The notes below the pieces were generated by a model that saw only the letters and a program-made list of their open reading frames with translations, was not told where the DNA came from and searched no databases. Position numbers and translations under genes: made by a program. Of a stretch of 58,247 nucleotides of DNA, positions 1 through 8,741 are shown piece by piece. Numbering within the stretch: position 1 is the first letter of the stretch; every line of letters begins with the position of its first letter. This DNA is from Longispora albida DSM 44784 (GTDB lineage: Bacteria; Actinomycetota; Actinomycetes; Mycobacteriales; Micromonosporaceae), in NCBI RefSeq assembly GCF_000379825.1, contig NZ_KB903823.1, positions 204-58,450 of the forward strand, read 5' to 3'.

Positions 1-695
1 TCGAGGGCGGCGACGACGGATTTGGCGAGGTCGGTGACGTGGATGAAGTCCATCGACTGTTCGCCCTTGCCGTCGATGGTGGGGGCCTGGCCGGAGCGGA
101 TGCGCTGGATGAACGTGTTGATGACGCTGGTGTAGTAGGCCTCGATCTTCTGGCCGGGGCCGTAGACGTTGAAGAAGCGCAGGGCGTTCCAGGACAGGCC
201 CTTGGTGCGCTGGTAGAAGCCGAGGAGGTCTTCGCCGGCGCGTTTGGTGATGCAGTAGGGGGTGAGGGGGGCGAGTTTGTCGTCTTCGTGCATGGGGAGG
301 CGTTCGGGGTCGCCGTAGACGGAGGCGGTGGAGGCGAACACGAGGCGCTTGACGCCGTGGTCGGCGGCGGCGGCGAAGACGTTGTTGTTGCCGGTCATGT
401 TGATGTCGATCGACTCGTAGGGGTCGGCGACGGACTTGTTGATGGAGACGGTGGCGAAGTGGATGACGTGGGAGCAGCCGGCCATGGCGTTGTGGACGGC
501 GCCGCCGTAGCGGACGTCCTGCTCGACGAGCTCGACGTTCCCGCCGGCGATGAGGGCGTTGACGGCCGCGCGGTCACCACGGGCCATGTTGTCGAAGATC
601 CGGACCTTGTAGCCCTTGTCCAGCAGGATCGGGATCACATGCAGGCCGATGAAACCAGCACCACCAGTAAACAGAACAGTCTTCTGCTCGGACAT
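1..695 (-). CDS. Nucleotide-sugar epimerase/dehydratase, extended SDR (GalE-like), cut by window edge
   Basis: The reverse strand is open from an ATG at 693-695 to the window edge, giving about 231 residues with no stop. The N-terminus has the Rossmann motif TGGAGFIG (residues 10-17). The catalytic YxxxK is YCITK (Tyr147, Lys151), preceded by FASTASVYG. These are hallmarks of extended short-chain dehydrogenases that bind NAD and a nucleotide-activated sugar. UDP-glucose 4-epimerase is the closest familiar member, but the sugar cannot be read from the sequence. A GAAGGAGAA Shine-Dalgarno-like run lies about 12 bases before the ATG. The gene is divergent from a membrane protein and lipoprotein pair, so a role in a surface polysaccharide is plausible but inferred. 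The C-terminal substrate-binding part is outside the window. Confidence 0.88.
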   Translation of the reverse strand, partial: MSEQKTVLFTGGAGFIGLHVIPILLDKGYKVRIFDNMARGDRAAVNALIAGGNVELVEQDVRYGGAVHNAMAGCSHVIHFATVSINKSVADPYESIDINMTGNNNVFAAAADHGVKRLVFASTASVYGDPERLPMHEDDKLAPLTPYCITKRAGEDLLGFYQRTKGLSWNALRFFNVYGPGQKIEAYYTSVINTFIQRIRSGQAPTIDGKGEQSMDFIHVTDLAKSVVAAL

Positions 696-764
696 ACGGG
701 GAAGGTTCTCCTTCGGGACAAGCCACGGACCGTGACAGTGAGATGAATTACCGATTGAGGTTAA

Positions 765-792
765 TTGTCATCTTCTGTGCCGTGGGTAGTAT
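765..792 (+). promoter_or_regulatory. Candidate sigma-70-type promoter for the 959-3591 genes
   Basis: TTGTCA (765-770) and TAGTAT (787-792) are separated by 16 bases and lie in a locally AT-richer stretch upstream of the rightward membrane-protein gene. The match to -35/-10 consensus is good for such a GC-rich genome. The leader would be about 160 bases. Confidence 0.4.
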
Positions 793-958
793 TGTCGGCT
801 GCTTGGGCCAGAGGCCCCCAGCTCGGGTTCCACTAGTATGCCAGGGTAGATTTCCTGCGCCGCCAGGACAGGCTCCTCACCTGTGACCGGGCCAGTGATC
901 CGGTGGTTTCACGGGGTGACATGTGTCAGCTCCGGTTCACTCAAGAAAGGATGCCTGG

Positions 959-2959
959 GTGTCTACTGCACCACCTGCACCACCCGTCGCGTCTAGTGAG
1001 CCATCACCCGCGCCTGAGTCGCCGGGGAGGCGGCCAGTTGCAGCTACACGCCGTGACGGCGTCCCGCTGCACTACGCCGGGCTGGCACTAGCGTTGTCCT
1101 GGGGGCTCCCAGCTGCCGCGATGGCGATCCACGCCGGCTGGATCCTCCCGCTCGTGCTCTGGGCCGCCACCGCGAGCCTGCTGCGCGCCGGGCGCACGAT
1201 CCTCGACCGGCTGGTCCTGTCCCTCGGCGCCCTGGTCGGCACGACCTGCGCTGCCGGGCTGGTCCTGTCGCTGTGGCCGGTGACGCTCAGGCCGGTACCG
1301 GTCTTCGGCATCGGTTTCACGATCCTCGTCGTGCTGTCGGTCCTGACCCGCCGCCGCCCCCAGTTCCCGGTCCGCACCGCGGGGCTGGCCGAGGCCGGCG
1401 TGGTGCTCACGACCCTGGTCAGCGCGGCGTTCGCGGTGTACCCGTTCCTCGGCAAGGGCTTCGCCGGCCGGCTGGGCATCCTCGCGATGGGCGGCGACCT
1501 GGCCAGGCACTTCACGATCTACGACGGGCTGCGGGTCACTGGCGGCTTCCTGTTCATGCACCGCACCGAGGCGCTCAAGTACGTCGACGACGGGTACGAG
1601 AGCTACCCGCAGGGTGTCCACTTCATCTACGCGCTGCTCGCCAACGTCCTGCCGCAGGGTGCCGACCGTGACGACACCGTCGCGTCCTTCGACCTGCTGA
1701 TCAGCCTCGACATCGCCACGCTGGTGTTCCTCTGCCTCGCGATGCTGTGGGGGGCGCGCTGGGTGGCCGGACCGCTGATGCGTAACCCGCTGACCCTGGC
1801 CCTGCTGGCCGTGATCTGCGGCTACGCGCTGTTCGGCGAGCCGGTGACCATGCTGACCCAGGGCTTCCCCTCGGAGATGGCCGGCGGCGGGCTGCTGGCC
1901 CTGCTGGTCGCGATCGTGGTCCGCCCCGTGCGGCGGCTGCCCGACCAGGCACTGCTGGTGTCCAGCCTGCTGGTGGGCATCTCCTTCACGTACTTCCTGT
2001 TCATGCCCTTCGCCGGGCTGCTCGCCCTGCTGTGGGTGTGGCGCAGCCGGCGAGCACTCCGCGGACACTGGGTGAAGATCGGGCTGCTGGCTCTGGTCAC
2101 CGGGGCGCTGGTCATGGTGTCGCCGGTGGTGAACACGCTGATGAGCCCGGCGAGTGTCGGCAACCGGCTGCTGCTGCCAGGCACGATCACCAAGGTCGAC
2201 CGGTCGGTGGTCGTCTTCTGGCTGCTGATGGTGATGGCTGGCGGCCTGCTGGCCTGGCGCCGCAAGATCGTCCTCTGGCGGAACGCCCTGATCGTCGCGG
2301 TGCTCAGCCTCGCGCCGGCCGTGCCGCTGTTCGCCTACCAGGTGTACAAAGGCAGGTCCCAGGAGACGTACTACCTGGACAAGCTGCTCCACCAGAGCCT
2401 GCTGACCGCCGTGGTGGTCTCCGGGGTGCTCCTGCTGATGGCCCCGAAGATCAAGCTGACCGGCGGCCTGCGGAACAAGGCGCTGCCGGTCGTGGTGACC
2501 GCGATGGTCGCCCTGGCGATGTTCGTCCGCGTCGCGAACGTGGAGTGGAACGGGCCGGTCGGCCTGGGCCGCAGTTTCCTGAGCGGGCGGGACGCGTTGC
2601 CGTCCGCCGGTGCGAGCACGGAGACCGCGATCACCATGTTCCCCAAGGCTGACGGCCGGGTGACCTGGGTGCAGCTGAGCAGCCGGATCGACCAGAGCAA
2701 CCGTGAGGCCTCGCACTGGGCGACCCTGTACACGTCGGTGCTCCAGCGCAACTACCGCGACTCCTGGTCCACGTTCTACTGGGGCTACCCGTGGCTGCCC
2801 AACACCGAGGAGGAGACGGCCGAGTTCCTGATGACCTCGCCCGTCCCGCTGCGGATCCTGGTCGGTGACCAGATCAGCTACGAGTTCCTGAACCGCATCC
2901 AGGCGCGGTACCCATCCCTGGACCTCGAGATCGTCGACCTGAGGAAGAAGAAGCTATGA
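959..2959 (+). CDS. Polytopic membrane protein, possible GT-C-type glycosyltransferase
   Basis: A protein of about 666 residues with a Pro-rich N-terminus followed by roughly a dozen hydrophobic segments up to about residue 540, then a soluble C-terminal region of about 130 residues. The overall plan resembles GT-C glycosyltransferases and related uncharacterised actinobacterial membrane proteins: many membrane segments, an early loop rich in acidic residues around YVDDGYESYPQG, and a C-terminal soluble domain. No diagnostic motif proves catalysis. I chose the GTG at 959 because AAGAAAGG (943-950) sits 8 bases upstream. An in-frame GTG at 923 would add 12 residues. The stop overlaps the next start (ATGA), so the two genes are translationally coupled. 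Confidence 0.75.
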   Translation: MSTAPPAPPVASSEPSPAPESPGRRPVAATRRDGVPLHYAGLALALSWGLPAAAMAIHAGWILPLVLWAATASLLRAGRTILDRLVLSLGALVGTTCAAGLVLSLWPVTLRPVPVFGIGFTILVVLSVLTRRRPQFPVRTAGLAEAGVVLTTLVSAAFAVYPFLGKGFAGRLGILAMGGDLARHFTIYDGLRVTGGFLFMHRTEALKYVDDGYESYPQGVHFIYALLANVLPQGADRDDTVASFDLLISLDIATLVFLCLAMLWGARWVAGPLMRNPLTLALLAVICGYALFGEPVTMLTQGFPSEMAGGGLLALLVAIVVRPVRRLPDQALLVSSLLVGISFTYFLFMPFAGLLALLWVWRSRRALRGHWVKIGLLALVTGALVMVSPVVNTLMSPASVGNRLLLPGTITKVDRSVVVFWLLMVMAGGLLAWRRKIVLWRNALIVAVLSLAPAVPLFAYQVYKGRSQETYYLDKLLHQSLLTAVVVSGVLLLMAPKIKLTGGLRNKALPVVVTAMVALAMFVRVANVEWNGPVGLGRSFLSGRDALPSAGASTETAITMFPKADGRVTWVQLSSRIDQSNREASHWATLYTSVLQRNYRDSWSTFYWGYPWLPNTEEETAEFLMTSPVPLRILVGDQISYEFLNRIQARYPSLDLEIVDLRKKKL

Positions 2960-3591
2960 CCCGCGCATGGATCCGGCGGGCCGTGGTCACCGCCCTCGTC
3001 CTCGTGGCCGCGGCGGGCTGCACGGGCGGTACCACCGCCGAGCCGGCGAAGAAGGCCTCGGAGCTCAGCGGCAAGAAGCTCCAGGACCTGCTGGCGATCT
3101 ACCCCTGTGGGCTGTACGAGAAGGACGACGTCCTCAACACGATCAAGCCCAGCCTCACCAAGGCCGGCTGGCCGAGGATGGTCATCGAGGACATCCGGGT
3201 CCGGATGAGTGGTCACCTCCAGCGCTGCCAGTGGGTGTTCGCCCCGTGGGACCTGCGCAAGGACGGTTCCCAGCGGCTGTGGCTCTCGCTGTACAACGAG
3301 GGCGAGCACGGCGGCAAGCTGATGAAGGACTGCCTGGCCCGGCCGGGTGCCGCCGAACGCAGCAAGCAGAAGGTGGGCGACGAGTCCTGTGTGGATCTCG
3401 CCGGCCAGTGGCGGGTCCGGGTCGGCACGGAGTACTTCTCCGTCCTGGTCCACGTCCCGCCGTACATGGAGTCCGGCGACCGCCCGCTCGTCGAGGGCGA
3501 GAGCGTGACCCCGCCGTCGCGCACGACAGACAAGGCCAAGGCCGACATCGCCTACTACGTGGCTGCCGACCTGGCCAAGCGCCTGGGGTAA
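2956..3591 (+). CDS. Secreted lipoprotein (DUF3558-like)
   Basis: A 211-residue protein beginning with a lipoprotein signal: basic MTRAWIRR, a hydrophobic stretch and the lipobox VAAAGC, with Cys near residue 22. The mature part contains four more cysteines and a segment around YPCGLYEKDD that recalls the DUF3558 family of actinobacterial lipoproteins, whose function is unknown. It overlaps the upstream membrane-protein gene by four bases and is followed by a strong hairpin, so these two genes form a complete small operon. It probably works at the outer face of the membrane with the upstream protein. That partnership is inferred only from the coupling. Confidence 0.78.
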   Translation: MTRAWIRRAVVTALVLVAAAGCTGGTTAEPAKKASELSGKKLQDLLAIYPCGLYEKDDVLNTIKPSLTKAGWPRMVIEDIRVRMSGHLQRCQWVFAPWDLRKDGSQRLWLSLYNEGEHGGKLMKDCLARPGAAERSKQKVGDESCVDLAGQWRVRVGTEYFSVLVHVPPYMESGDRPLVEGESVTPPSRTTDKAKADIAYYVAADLAKRLG

Positions 3592-3611
3592 CCAGCGGCA
3601 CTACCACACGA

Positions 3612-3652
3612 CCGCCCCGTCACCGGCTCTCCGGTGGCGGGGCGGTTTGTCG
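3612..3652 (+). terminator. Rho-independent terminator after the lipoprotein gene
   Basis: A 15-base stem (3612-3626 with 3631-3645) has one G-U type mismatch, a CTCT loop and a short T-rich tail (TTTGT). It lies 20 bases after the lipoprotein stop and separates that operon from dxs. Confidence 0.8.
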
Positions 3653-3747
3653 TACATGGGCGTTCGGCCTGGCGGAACGCCCGCCCGTCGCCGGTCGGCT
3701 CCTGGGGTGAGGTAGGGAGGTGTCTCACGTGCGGAGGTGGTGGCGAA

Positions 3748-5562
3748 GTGCTCTCCAGCAGTCATGACCAGCTGTCCCTTGTGGAGGTTTCCCCGGAGTC
3801 TGTCCGAGCCTGGCCGGCCGGTGACCTGCCGGCGCTCGCCGGCCGGATCCGGGACTTCCTGGTACCGGCGGTGTGCGCCTCCGGCGGGCATCTGGGGCCG
3901 AACCTGGGCGTGGTCGAGCTGACGATCGCCCTGCACCGGGTGTTCGCCTCGCCCCGGGACCGGATCCTGTTCGACACCGGTCACCAGGCGTACGTCCACA
4001 AGATCCTGACGGGCCGCGCCGGGGGTTTCGGCACGCTGCGCCAGGCCGGCGGCCTGTCCGGGTATCCGGCGCAGGCCGAGTCGGCGCACGACGTGGTCGA
4101 GAACTCGCACGCGTCGACGGCACTGTCCTATGCGGACGGCCTGGCGAAGGCGTACCAGCTGCGGGGCGAGGACCGCGCCGTCGTGGCCGTGATCGGCGAC
4201 GGGGCGATGACGGGCGGGCTGGCCTGGGAGGCACTGAACAACCTCGGGGCTTCGAGCCGCCCGGTGGTCGTGGTGCTCAACGACAACGGCCGCTCGTACG
4301 CGCCGACGTCCGGCGGGCTGGCCGACCACCTCGCGGACCTGCGGGCCGGCCGGGCCTCGGGGAAAGGGAACATGTTCACCGCCCTCGGGTTCGCCTACGC
4401 CGGCCCGGTCGACGGCCACGACATCCCGGCGCTGGAGGAGGCGTTCCGGCAGGCCAGGGCGCTCGGCCGTCCCGTGGTGGTGCACTGCGTGACGGTGAAG
4501 GGGAAGGGGTACGGGCCTGCCGAGGGCGACGAGGCGGACCGCATGCACGGCGTCGGCGTACTCGACCCGGTGACCGGCCGCCCGCCGAAGCCGACCAGCC
4601 CGACCTGGACGGACGTCTTCGCCGCCGAGATCGCGCAGCTGGGGGCCGAGCGGCAGGACCTGGTCTGCCTGACGGCCTCGATGCTGCTGCCGGTGGGCTT
4701 CGGCCCGTTCGCCGCCCGGTACCCGGACCGGGTCTTCGACGTCGGCATCGCCGAGCAGCACGCGGTGTGCTCGGCTGCCGGGCTGGCTCTCGGCGGGCTG
4801 CACCCGGTCGTCGCCGTGTACGCGACGTTCCTCAACCGCGCCTTCGACCAGGTACTGATGGACGTGGCCATGCACCGCCTCCCGGTCACCTTCGTCCTCG
4901 ACCGGGCCGGGATCACCGGGCCGGACGGCGCGAGCCACCACGGGATGTGGGACACGTCGTTCCTGGCGATGGTCCCCGGGTTGCGGGTCGCGGCGCCCCG
5001 TGACCCGGCCCGGCTGCGCGAGCTGCTCCGGGAGGCGGTGCGGGTGACAGGCGGGCCGGCTGTGGTCAGGTACCCGAAAATGACTGCTGGACCGGATCTG
5101 GACCCGGTGGACCGCGTCGGCCGGGCAGACATCCTGCATCGGTCGGGGAGCGACGTGCTGATCGTCGCGAACGGACCTGTGGCGCGGATGTGCGTGGCGG
5201 CCGGGGTGGATCTGGGCAGCGCGACCGTCGTCGACCCCCGCTGGATCATCCCGCCCGACCGATCCCTGCTGGCCATGGCCGCCGAGCACCGGGCAGTGAT
5301 CACTGTGGAGGACGGCTCGCGGACCGGCGGCGCGGGCACGATGCTCGCCCAGGCGATGGCCGACGCCGGCGTGACCACCCCGGTGCACTGCCTCGGGCTG
5401 CCCCGACGCTTCCTCCAGCACGGCGACCGGGCCGCGATCCTCGCCCAGCACGGTTTCACGGCCGAGGCCATCGCGCACGCCGCCCGCCTGGCCCTGACCG
5501 GCGAAGGCCCCTACCGGCACGAACCGGACCAGCCCCCCGCCCAGTCCCTGTGGCAGTCCTGA
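3748..5562 (+). CDS. dxs: 1-deoxy-D-xylulose-5-phosphate synthase, compact form
   Basis: This enzyme makes DXP from pyruvate and glyceraldehyde 3-phosphate, the first step of the MEP isoprenoid pathway, using thiamine diphosphate. The start of the family is clear ([28 protein letters not shown]). The ThDP motif GDGAMTGG is at about residues 150-157, paired with [13 protein letters not shown], and the transketolase-like domain shows [11 protein letters not shown] chose the GTG at 3748 because GGAGG lies 10 bases upstream and upstream codons look non-coding. The 604 residues are fewer than the usual 630-650: after [11 protein letters not shown] the sequence goes almost directly to [19 protein letters not shown], so the usual linker of about 35 residues is missing. 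ispG follows after 43 bases. This is probably a pathway-dedicated copy beside a housekeeping dxs. Confidence 0.93.
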   Translation: MLSSSHDQLSLVEVSPESVRAWPAGDLPALAGRIRDFLVPAVCASGGHLGPNLGVVELTIALHRVFASPRDRILFDTGHQAYVHKILTGRAGGFGTLRQAGGLSGYPAQAESAHDVVENSHASTALSYADGLAKAYQLRGEDRAVVAVIGDGAMTGGLAWEALNNLGASSRPVVVVLNDNGRSYAPTSGGLADHLADLRAGRASGKGNMFTALGFAYAGPVDGHDIPALEEAFRQARALGRPVVVHCVTVKGKGYGPAEGDEADRMHGVGVLDPVTGRPPKPTSPTWTDVFAAEIAQLGAERQDLVCLTASMLLPVGFGPFAARYPDRVFDVGIAEQHAVCSAAGLALGGLHPVVAVYATFLNRAFDQVLMDVAMHRLPVTFVLDRAGITGPDGASHHGMWDTSFLAMVPGLRVAAPRDPARLRELLREAVRVTGGPAVVRYPKMTAGPDLDPVDRVGRADILHRSGSDVLIVANGPVARMCVAAGVDLGSATVVDPRWIIPPDRSLLAMAAEHRAVITVEDGSRTGGAGTMLAQAMADAGVTTPVHCLGLPRRFLQHGDRAAILAQHGFTAEAIAHAARLALTGEGPYRHEPDQPPAQSLWQS

Positions 5563-5605
5563 ACCCTTCCAGAACCCGTCCAGCCAAGCCGAGAGAGGAA
5601 CGCCG

Positions 5606-6682
5606 ATGACGACCTTGGCCATCCGCCGTCCCACCCGCCAGCTCCAGGTCGGCAAGGTGGGAGTGGGCAGCGAACATCCGGTGAGCATCCAGTCGATGAC
5701 GACGACGCTGACCGCCGACGTGGACGCGACGCTCCAGCAGATCGCCGGGCTGACCGCCGCCGGCTGTGACATCGTCCGGGTGGCTGTGCCCTCGCAGGAC
5801 GACGCCGAGGCGCTGCCGAGGATCGTGGCCCGGTCACAGATCCCGGTGATCGCCGACATCCACTTCCAGCCCCGCTACGTCTTCGCAGCCATCGACGCCG
5901 GCTGTGCCGGGGTCCGCGTGAACCCGGGCAACATCAAGAAGTTCGACGACCGGGTGGGCGAGATCGCCCGCGCGGCCGGCGCGGCTGGCGTGCCGATCCG
6001 GATCGGGGTCAACGCCGGTTCGCTCGACCCGCGGCTGCTGGCCAAGCACGGCAGGGCGACCCCGGAAGCCCTGGCGGAGTCGGCGCTGTGGGAGTGCTCC
6101 CTCTTCGAGGAACACGGCTTCACCGACCTGAAGATCTCGGCGAAGCACCACGACCCGCTGACGATGGTGGCCACCTACCGTCTCCTGGCCGAACGCTGCT
6201 CCTACCCCCTCCACCTGGGAGTCACCGAGGCCGGCCCGGCCCTCCAGGGCTCGGTCAAGTCCGCCACGGCCTTCGCGATCCTGCTCGCGGAGGGCATCGG
6301 TGACACGATTCGCTGCTCGCTGTCCGACCCGCCGGTGGAGGAGGTCAAGGTCTGTGAGCAGATCCTCCAGTCACTGGGCCTGCGTCCCCGCACGCTGGAG
6401 ATCGTGTCCTGCCCCTCGTGCGGCCGGGCGCAGGTCGACGTGCACACCCTGACGGCGAAGGTCAGCGCGGCCTTCGACGGCTTCCCCCACCCGATCCGCG
6501 TCGCTGTCATGGGCTGCGTGGTCAACGGTCCCGGCGAGGCCCGCGAGGCCGACATCGGGGTCTCCTGCGGCAACGGCAAGGGCCAGATCTTCGTCCGTGG
6601 CGAGGTTGTCCGCACCGTCCCCGAGTCCCAGATCGTCGAGACGCTCCTGGAGGAGGCCCTCAAGCTCGAACCCGCCCCGTAA
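5606..6682 (+). CDS. ispG: 4-hydroxy-3-methylbut-2-enyl diphosphate synthase (IspG)
   Basis: IspG reduces methylerythritol cyclodiphosphate to HMBPP, the penultimate MEP step, using a 4Fe-4S cluster. The 358 residues show the family start ([11 protein letters not shown]), [13 protein letters not shown] and GVRVNPGN. Three cluster ligands are visible: Cys269 and Cys272 in SCPSCGR, and Cys304 in [10 protein letters not shown], followed by the conserved glutamate. AGAGAGGAA lies about 6 bases before the ATG. It is slightly shorter than typical IspG (about 370-390), mostly at the ends. It forms an operon with dxs and ends at a strong terminator. With ispH at 18.1 kb the locus carries three MEP enzymes, which points to boosting precursor supply for the terpene genes nearby. 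Confidence 0.96.
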   Translation: MTTLAIRRPTRQLQVGKVGVGSEHPVSIQSMTTTLTADVDATLQQIAGLTAAGCDIVRVAVPSQDDAEALPRIVARSQIPVIADIHFQPRYVFAAIDAGCAGVRVNPGNIKKFDDRVGEIARAAGAAGVPIRIGVNAGSLDPRLLAKHGRATPEALAESALWECSLFEEHGFTDLKISAKHHDPLTMVATYRLLAERCSYPLHLGVTEAGPALQGSVKSATAFAILLAEGIGDTIRCSLSDPPVEEVKVCEQILQSLGLRPRTLEIVSCPSCGRAQVDVHTLTAKVSAAFDGFPHPIRVAVMGCVVNGPGEAREADIGVSCGNGKGQIFVRGEVVRTVPESQIVETLLEEALKLEPAP

Positions 6683-6692
6683 CCCCGCCGCC

Positions 6693-6735
6693 GGTTTGGC
6701 CTGGCAATCCACTCCAGGCCAAACCTTTCTCTTCT
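6693..6735 (+). terminator. Rho-independent terminator after ispG
   Basis: A perfect 12-base stem (6693-6704 with 6714-6725) has a 9-base loop and a pyrimidine tail TTTCTCTTCTT. It ends the dxs-ispG operon. Confidence 0.88.
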
Positions 6736-6844
6736 TGTACCCGTCTCGTGGCCCCCTGGCTGCCTTCCACCGGTTCCGTCCGGCCCGGGCGGCTGACGGA
6801 AAACGGATCGACGACTTTGCCGAGCTCTGACACAGTGGCGCACC

Positions 6845-7498
6845 ATGACCGGCTTCGAGCTTGTGACCGCCGGGGACATCCTGCTCATGCAGGGTCTCGC
6901 CCAGCGTGTCACCGCCACCCGCCCGGACCTGGTCAGCGCAGGTGCTTCGTACGGGGAACTGGCCTGGATCTGGGGCGGCGGGCCTGGAGCGCACGGTGTG
7001 CCCGACGGACGCCGAGGAGTTCACCCTGAAGCGATGGGCGGCGCACGGCTACGAGGCCGACCCGTACTCCCTCGGCGACGACGGCGAATGGAGGGGCCTG
7101 AGGCTGCGGTCCGGGCCCACGTGGACGCCTGGTCTCCCACCTCGTACACAGCCGGGTGCTACGCGGTCGTCCGGCAGACGGCGGCCTACCGCAGCGACCT
7201 GCACGTCCTGGTGGAAGCTCCGGACGGGACGATGGCCTCCTCCACGATCATGTGGTTCGACGAGGCGAACAAGGCCGTCGAGTTCGAGCCGGTCGGGACG
7301 CACCCGGACTACCGGCGCCTCGGGCTGGCGAGAGCGATGATGCTGCACGGGATGCACCTGGCGCGCGCCGCCGGGGCCACGCACGCGACGGTCGTCTGCG
7401 AGGGCGGAGCAGCGCACGCCGGGACCCAGCGGCTGTACTCCGGCCTCGGATTCCGTGAACTCTCGCGAGACGTACCGCTCATCAAGGCCGCAGCCTGA
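6845..7498 (+). pseudogene. GNAT acyltransferase remnant with two compensating frameshifts
   Basis: The frame from the ATG at 6845 is open for 217 codons, but only its two ends look like protein. The C-terminal part is a clear GNAT domain: FEPVGTHPDYRRLGLARAM contains the acetyl-CoA-binding region, and LYSGLGFREL is the usual end. From about 6967 to 7095 this frame gives an arginine-rich run. The +1 frame there reads AGLERTVCPTDAEEF and GYEADPYSLGDDGEW, which looks like genuine protein that belongs between the two ends. The simplest reading is two deletions whose frame effects cancel. From memory, actinobacterial relatives with this C-terminus are about 300 residues long. The encoded enzyme is probably inactive, because the acceptor-binding middle is scrambled. 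No Shine-Dalgarno is visible. Confidence 0.6.
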
Positions 7499-7507
7499 AA
7501 ACCAGGG

Positions 7508-7849
7508 TCAGCTCGCCGGGTCGTAGTGGAACGCGCGGACCTCCTGCGCGCACCGGCAGGCGGCCGCGATTTTCGCAGCCCACTCCAGCGCCGCCTCCCG
7601 GGACGGCAGATCCAGGACCGCGTACCCGCCTTCGATCTGCCGCGTCTGCGGATACGTCCCCTCGGTCACCTTCCCGTCGCCGTCCACCATGACCGGCGGA
7701 ACGCTCTCGTCGATGCCACCGCCGAACACCCAGACACCGGCGTCCCTGGCCTCCTGCACCACAGCATGCGAAGCGTCCCAGACGGCCTGGAAATCCTCCT
7801 CGGGAACCACCATCGCGCCACTCGGAAACGAGATCAGGTACTTCGCCAT
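7508..7849 (-). CDS. YCII-related (DGPF) domain protein
   Basis: A 113-residue protein of the YCII family: MAKYLISF at the start, then a ferredoxin-like fold ending in a helix (REAALEWAAKIAAACRCAQEVRAFHYDP). Actinobacterial members are small soluble proteins of uncertain role; some are fused to or encoded near sigma factors or enzymes. I chose the ATG at 7847-7849 because AAGGAG sits 8 bases upstream. The longer open frame upstream does not look coding. The stop is 9 bases from the stop of the convergent GNAT remnant. No partner is evident nearby. Confidence 0.85.
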   Translation of the reverse strand: MAKYLISFPSGAMVVPEEDFQAVWDASHAVVQEARDAGVWVFGGGIDESVPPVMVDGDGKVTEGTYPQTRQIEGGYAVLDLPSREAALEWAAKIAAACRCAQEVRAFHYDPAS

Positions 7850-7906
7850 CGCTTCGGCTCCTTCTGCGGCCTTCGGCTGCAAGATTCGATCTGGGCAGGT
7901 GTGACA

Positions 7907-8113
7907 GTGTCTCCTATCATCCGGCGCGGCATCCTCGAAACCGCGATCTTCGGAAGCATCACGTTCGTGGCCCTGCTGCTGCTCGCGGACGGCAAACAAT
8001 GGCCGCTCCTGGCACTGATGGTCCTGGCCTCCGGAGCACTACGGACGTGGCTCCTCGAGCTGCGCTACCGCAGAGCCGCCCAGGTCGGCTCGGAACGCGA
8101 TCGCACCAGCTAG
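7907..8113 (+). CDS. Small two-segment membrane protein
   Basis: A 68-residue frame starting at a GTG, with GGGCAGG about 7 bases upstream. It has two hydrophobic segments (around ILETAIFGSITFVALLLL and LLALMVLASGALRTWLL) and a basic, charged tail. The start lies in the short gap behind the divergent YCII gene. I do not recognise a family. The amphipathic layout and good spacing of the ribosome site favour a real gene, but a chance frame cannot be excluded. It faces the next leftward gene pair end to end. Confidence 0.5.
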   Translation: MSPIIRRGILETAIFGSITFVALLLLADGKQWPLLALMVLASGALRTWLLELRYRRAAQVGSERDRTS

Positions 8114-8150
8114 CAATCAGCCAGCGAGAGCCGGCCCCGCCGAGTGGGGC

Positions 8151-8399
8151 TCACAGTAGTCGCAGGGCGGAGGCCGCAAGCGTGACAGCTATTGCCAGCA
8201 CGACCAGTAGGCGGACACTGATCGTCCTGTGCCTGTAGTGGCGCAAGCGGCGCTGGACGTGCACCATTCCGGGATACGCGGCACATGGCACAGCCAGCCA
8301 TTGTGGACGGTCGGCGCCTGGCGGCGTGAGGGCTTCCGCTGCGTCGGCCGAGGTGTACGCGAGGAACCCTGAGGCGCACAGCCCGCATTCGTACGCCAC
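8151..8399 (-). CDS. Small membrane-anchored protein with a CxxC motif
   Basis: About 82 residues. The N-terminus has YECGLCASGF, which could be half of a zinc ribbon, and there is one more cysteine later (VPCAAYPG). The C-terminus is a single hydrophobic segment (LLVVLAIAVTLAASAL). I chose the GTG at 8397-8399 because it overlaps the upstream stop as TAGTG, a typical coupling arrangement. A GTG at 8420 would add 7 residues. Function is unknown. It forms a two-gene unit with the gene at 8399-8677, just downstream of the XRE regulator gene. Confidence 0.5.
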   Translation of the reverse strand: MAYECGLCASGFLAYTSADAAEALTPPGADRPQWLAVPCAAYPGMVHVQRRLRHYRHRTISVRLLVVLAIAVTLAASALRLL

Positions 8400-8677
8400 T
8401 ACGGGAACACCGGTGCGCACATGAGTGCCACGAAGGCTGATCGCCGACCCTCGTCATCAAGATCCGTCACGTGGAATCCGTACCCGGCCAGAAGCAGGTC
8501 CACCTCGGCACGAGTCGCGATGAGCTGGCAGCCGGCCGGTAGCTGGCGAGCGCAGCCGAACCCGCCGTGGCCATCAGCGAACAGGACGGGTCCCGTGGCG
8601 GTGCCCCAGGGTTGCAGGAGAAGCTCGCGGACCTTCTCGCCCAGCTCCCGGTGCTGGGCGGCTGTCAGTGAGAGCAT
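8399..8677 (-). CDS. Hypothetical protein, 92 residues
   Basis: A 92-residue soluble protein (starting MLSLTAAQHRELGEKVREL) with no family I recognise. Its composition is balanced, unlike a shadow frame. The start codon is preceded, with a gap of exactly 6 bases, by TACCGT (8684-8689, reverse strand), so it is probably translated from a leaderless message. It is coupled to the small membrane protein downstream by a TAGTG overlap. A short GTAC palindrome about 50 bases upstream resembles the operator of the neighbouring XRE gene, so the pair may be controlled by that regulator. Confidence 0.55.
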   Translation of the reverse strand: MLSLTAAQHRELGEKVRELLLQPWGTATGPVLFADGHGGFGCARQLPAGCQLIATRAEVDLLLAGYGFHVTDLDDEGRRSAFVALMCAPVFP

Positions 8678-8683
8678 GGCCTC

Positions 8684-8689
8684 ACGGTA
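8684..8689 (-). promoter_or_regulatory. -10 hexamer, leaderless start of the 8677 gene
   Basis: TACCGT on the reverse strand ends 6 bases before the ATG, the spacing expected when transcription starts at the start codon. Confidence 0.5.
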
Positions 8690-8727
8690 CGAGGTCCATG
8701 ACCGAGGGTGAGGTACGTCGGTTGACG

Positions 8728-8741
8728 GGTACGACCGTACC
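8728..8741. promoter_or_regulatory. Palindrome GGTACG-AC-CGTACC, candidate XRE operator
   Basis: This is a perfect 14-base inverted repeat between the XRE stop and the next leftward promoter. Its half-sites GGTAC/GTACC also occur in the longer palindrome in front of the XRE gene (9981-10005), with spacers of 4 and 5 bases respectively. Confidence 0.4.

Noticed and set aside
3601-5859. 752-codon open frame antisense to dxs
   Set aside because: It is a mirror of dxs. Codon position bias and protein motifs all belong to the plus strand, and the antisense product is rich in Arg/His/Pro with no family pattern.
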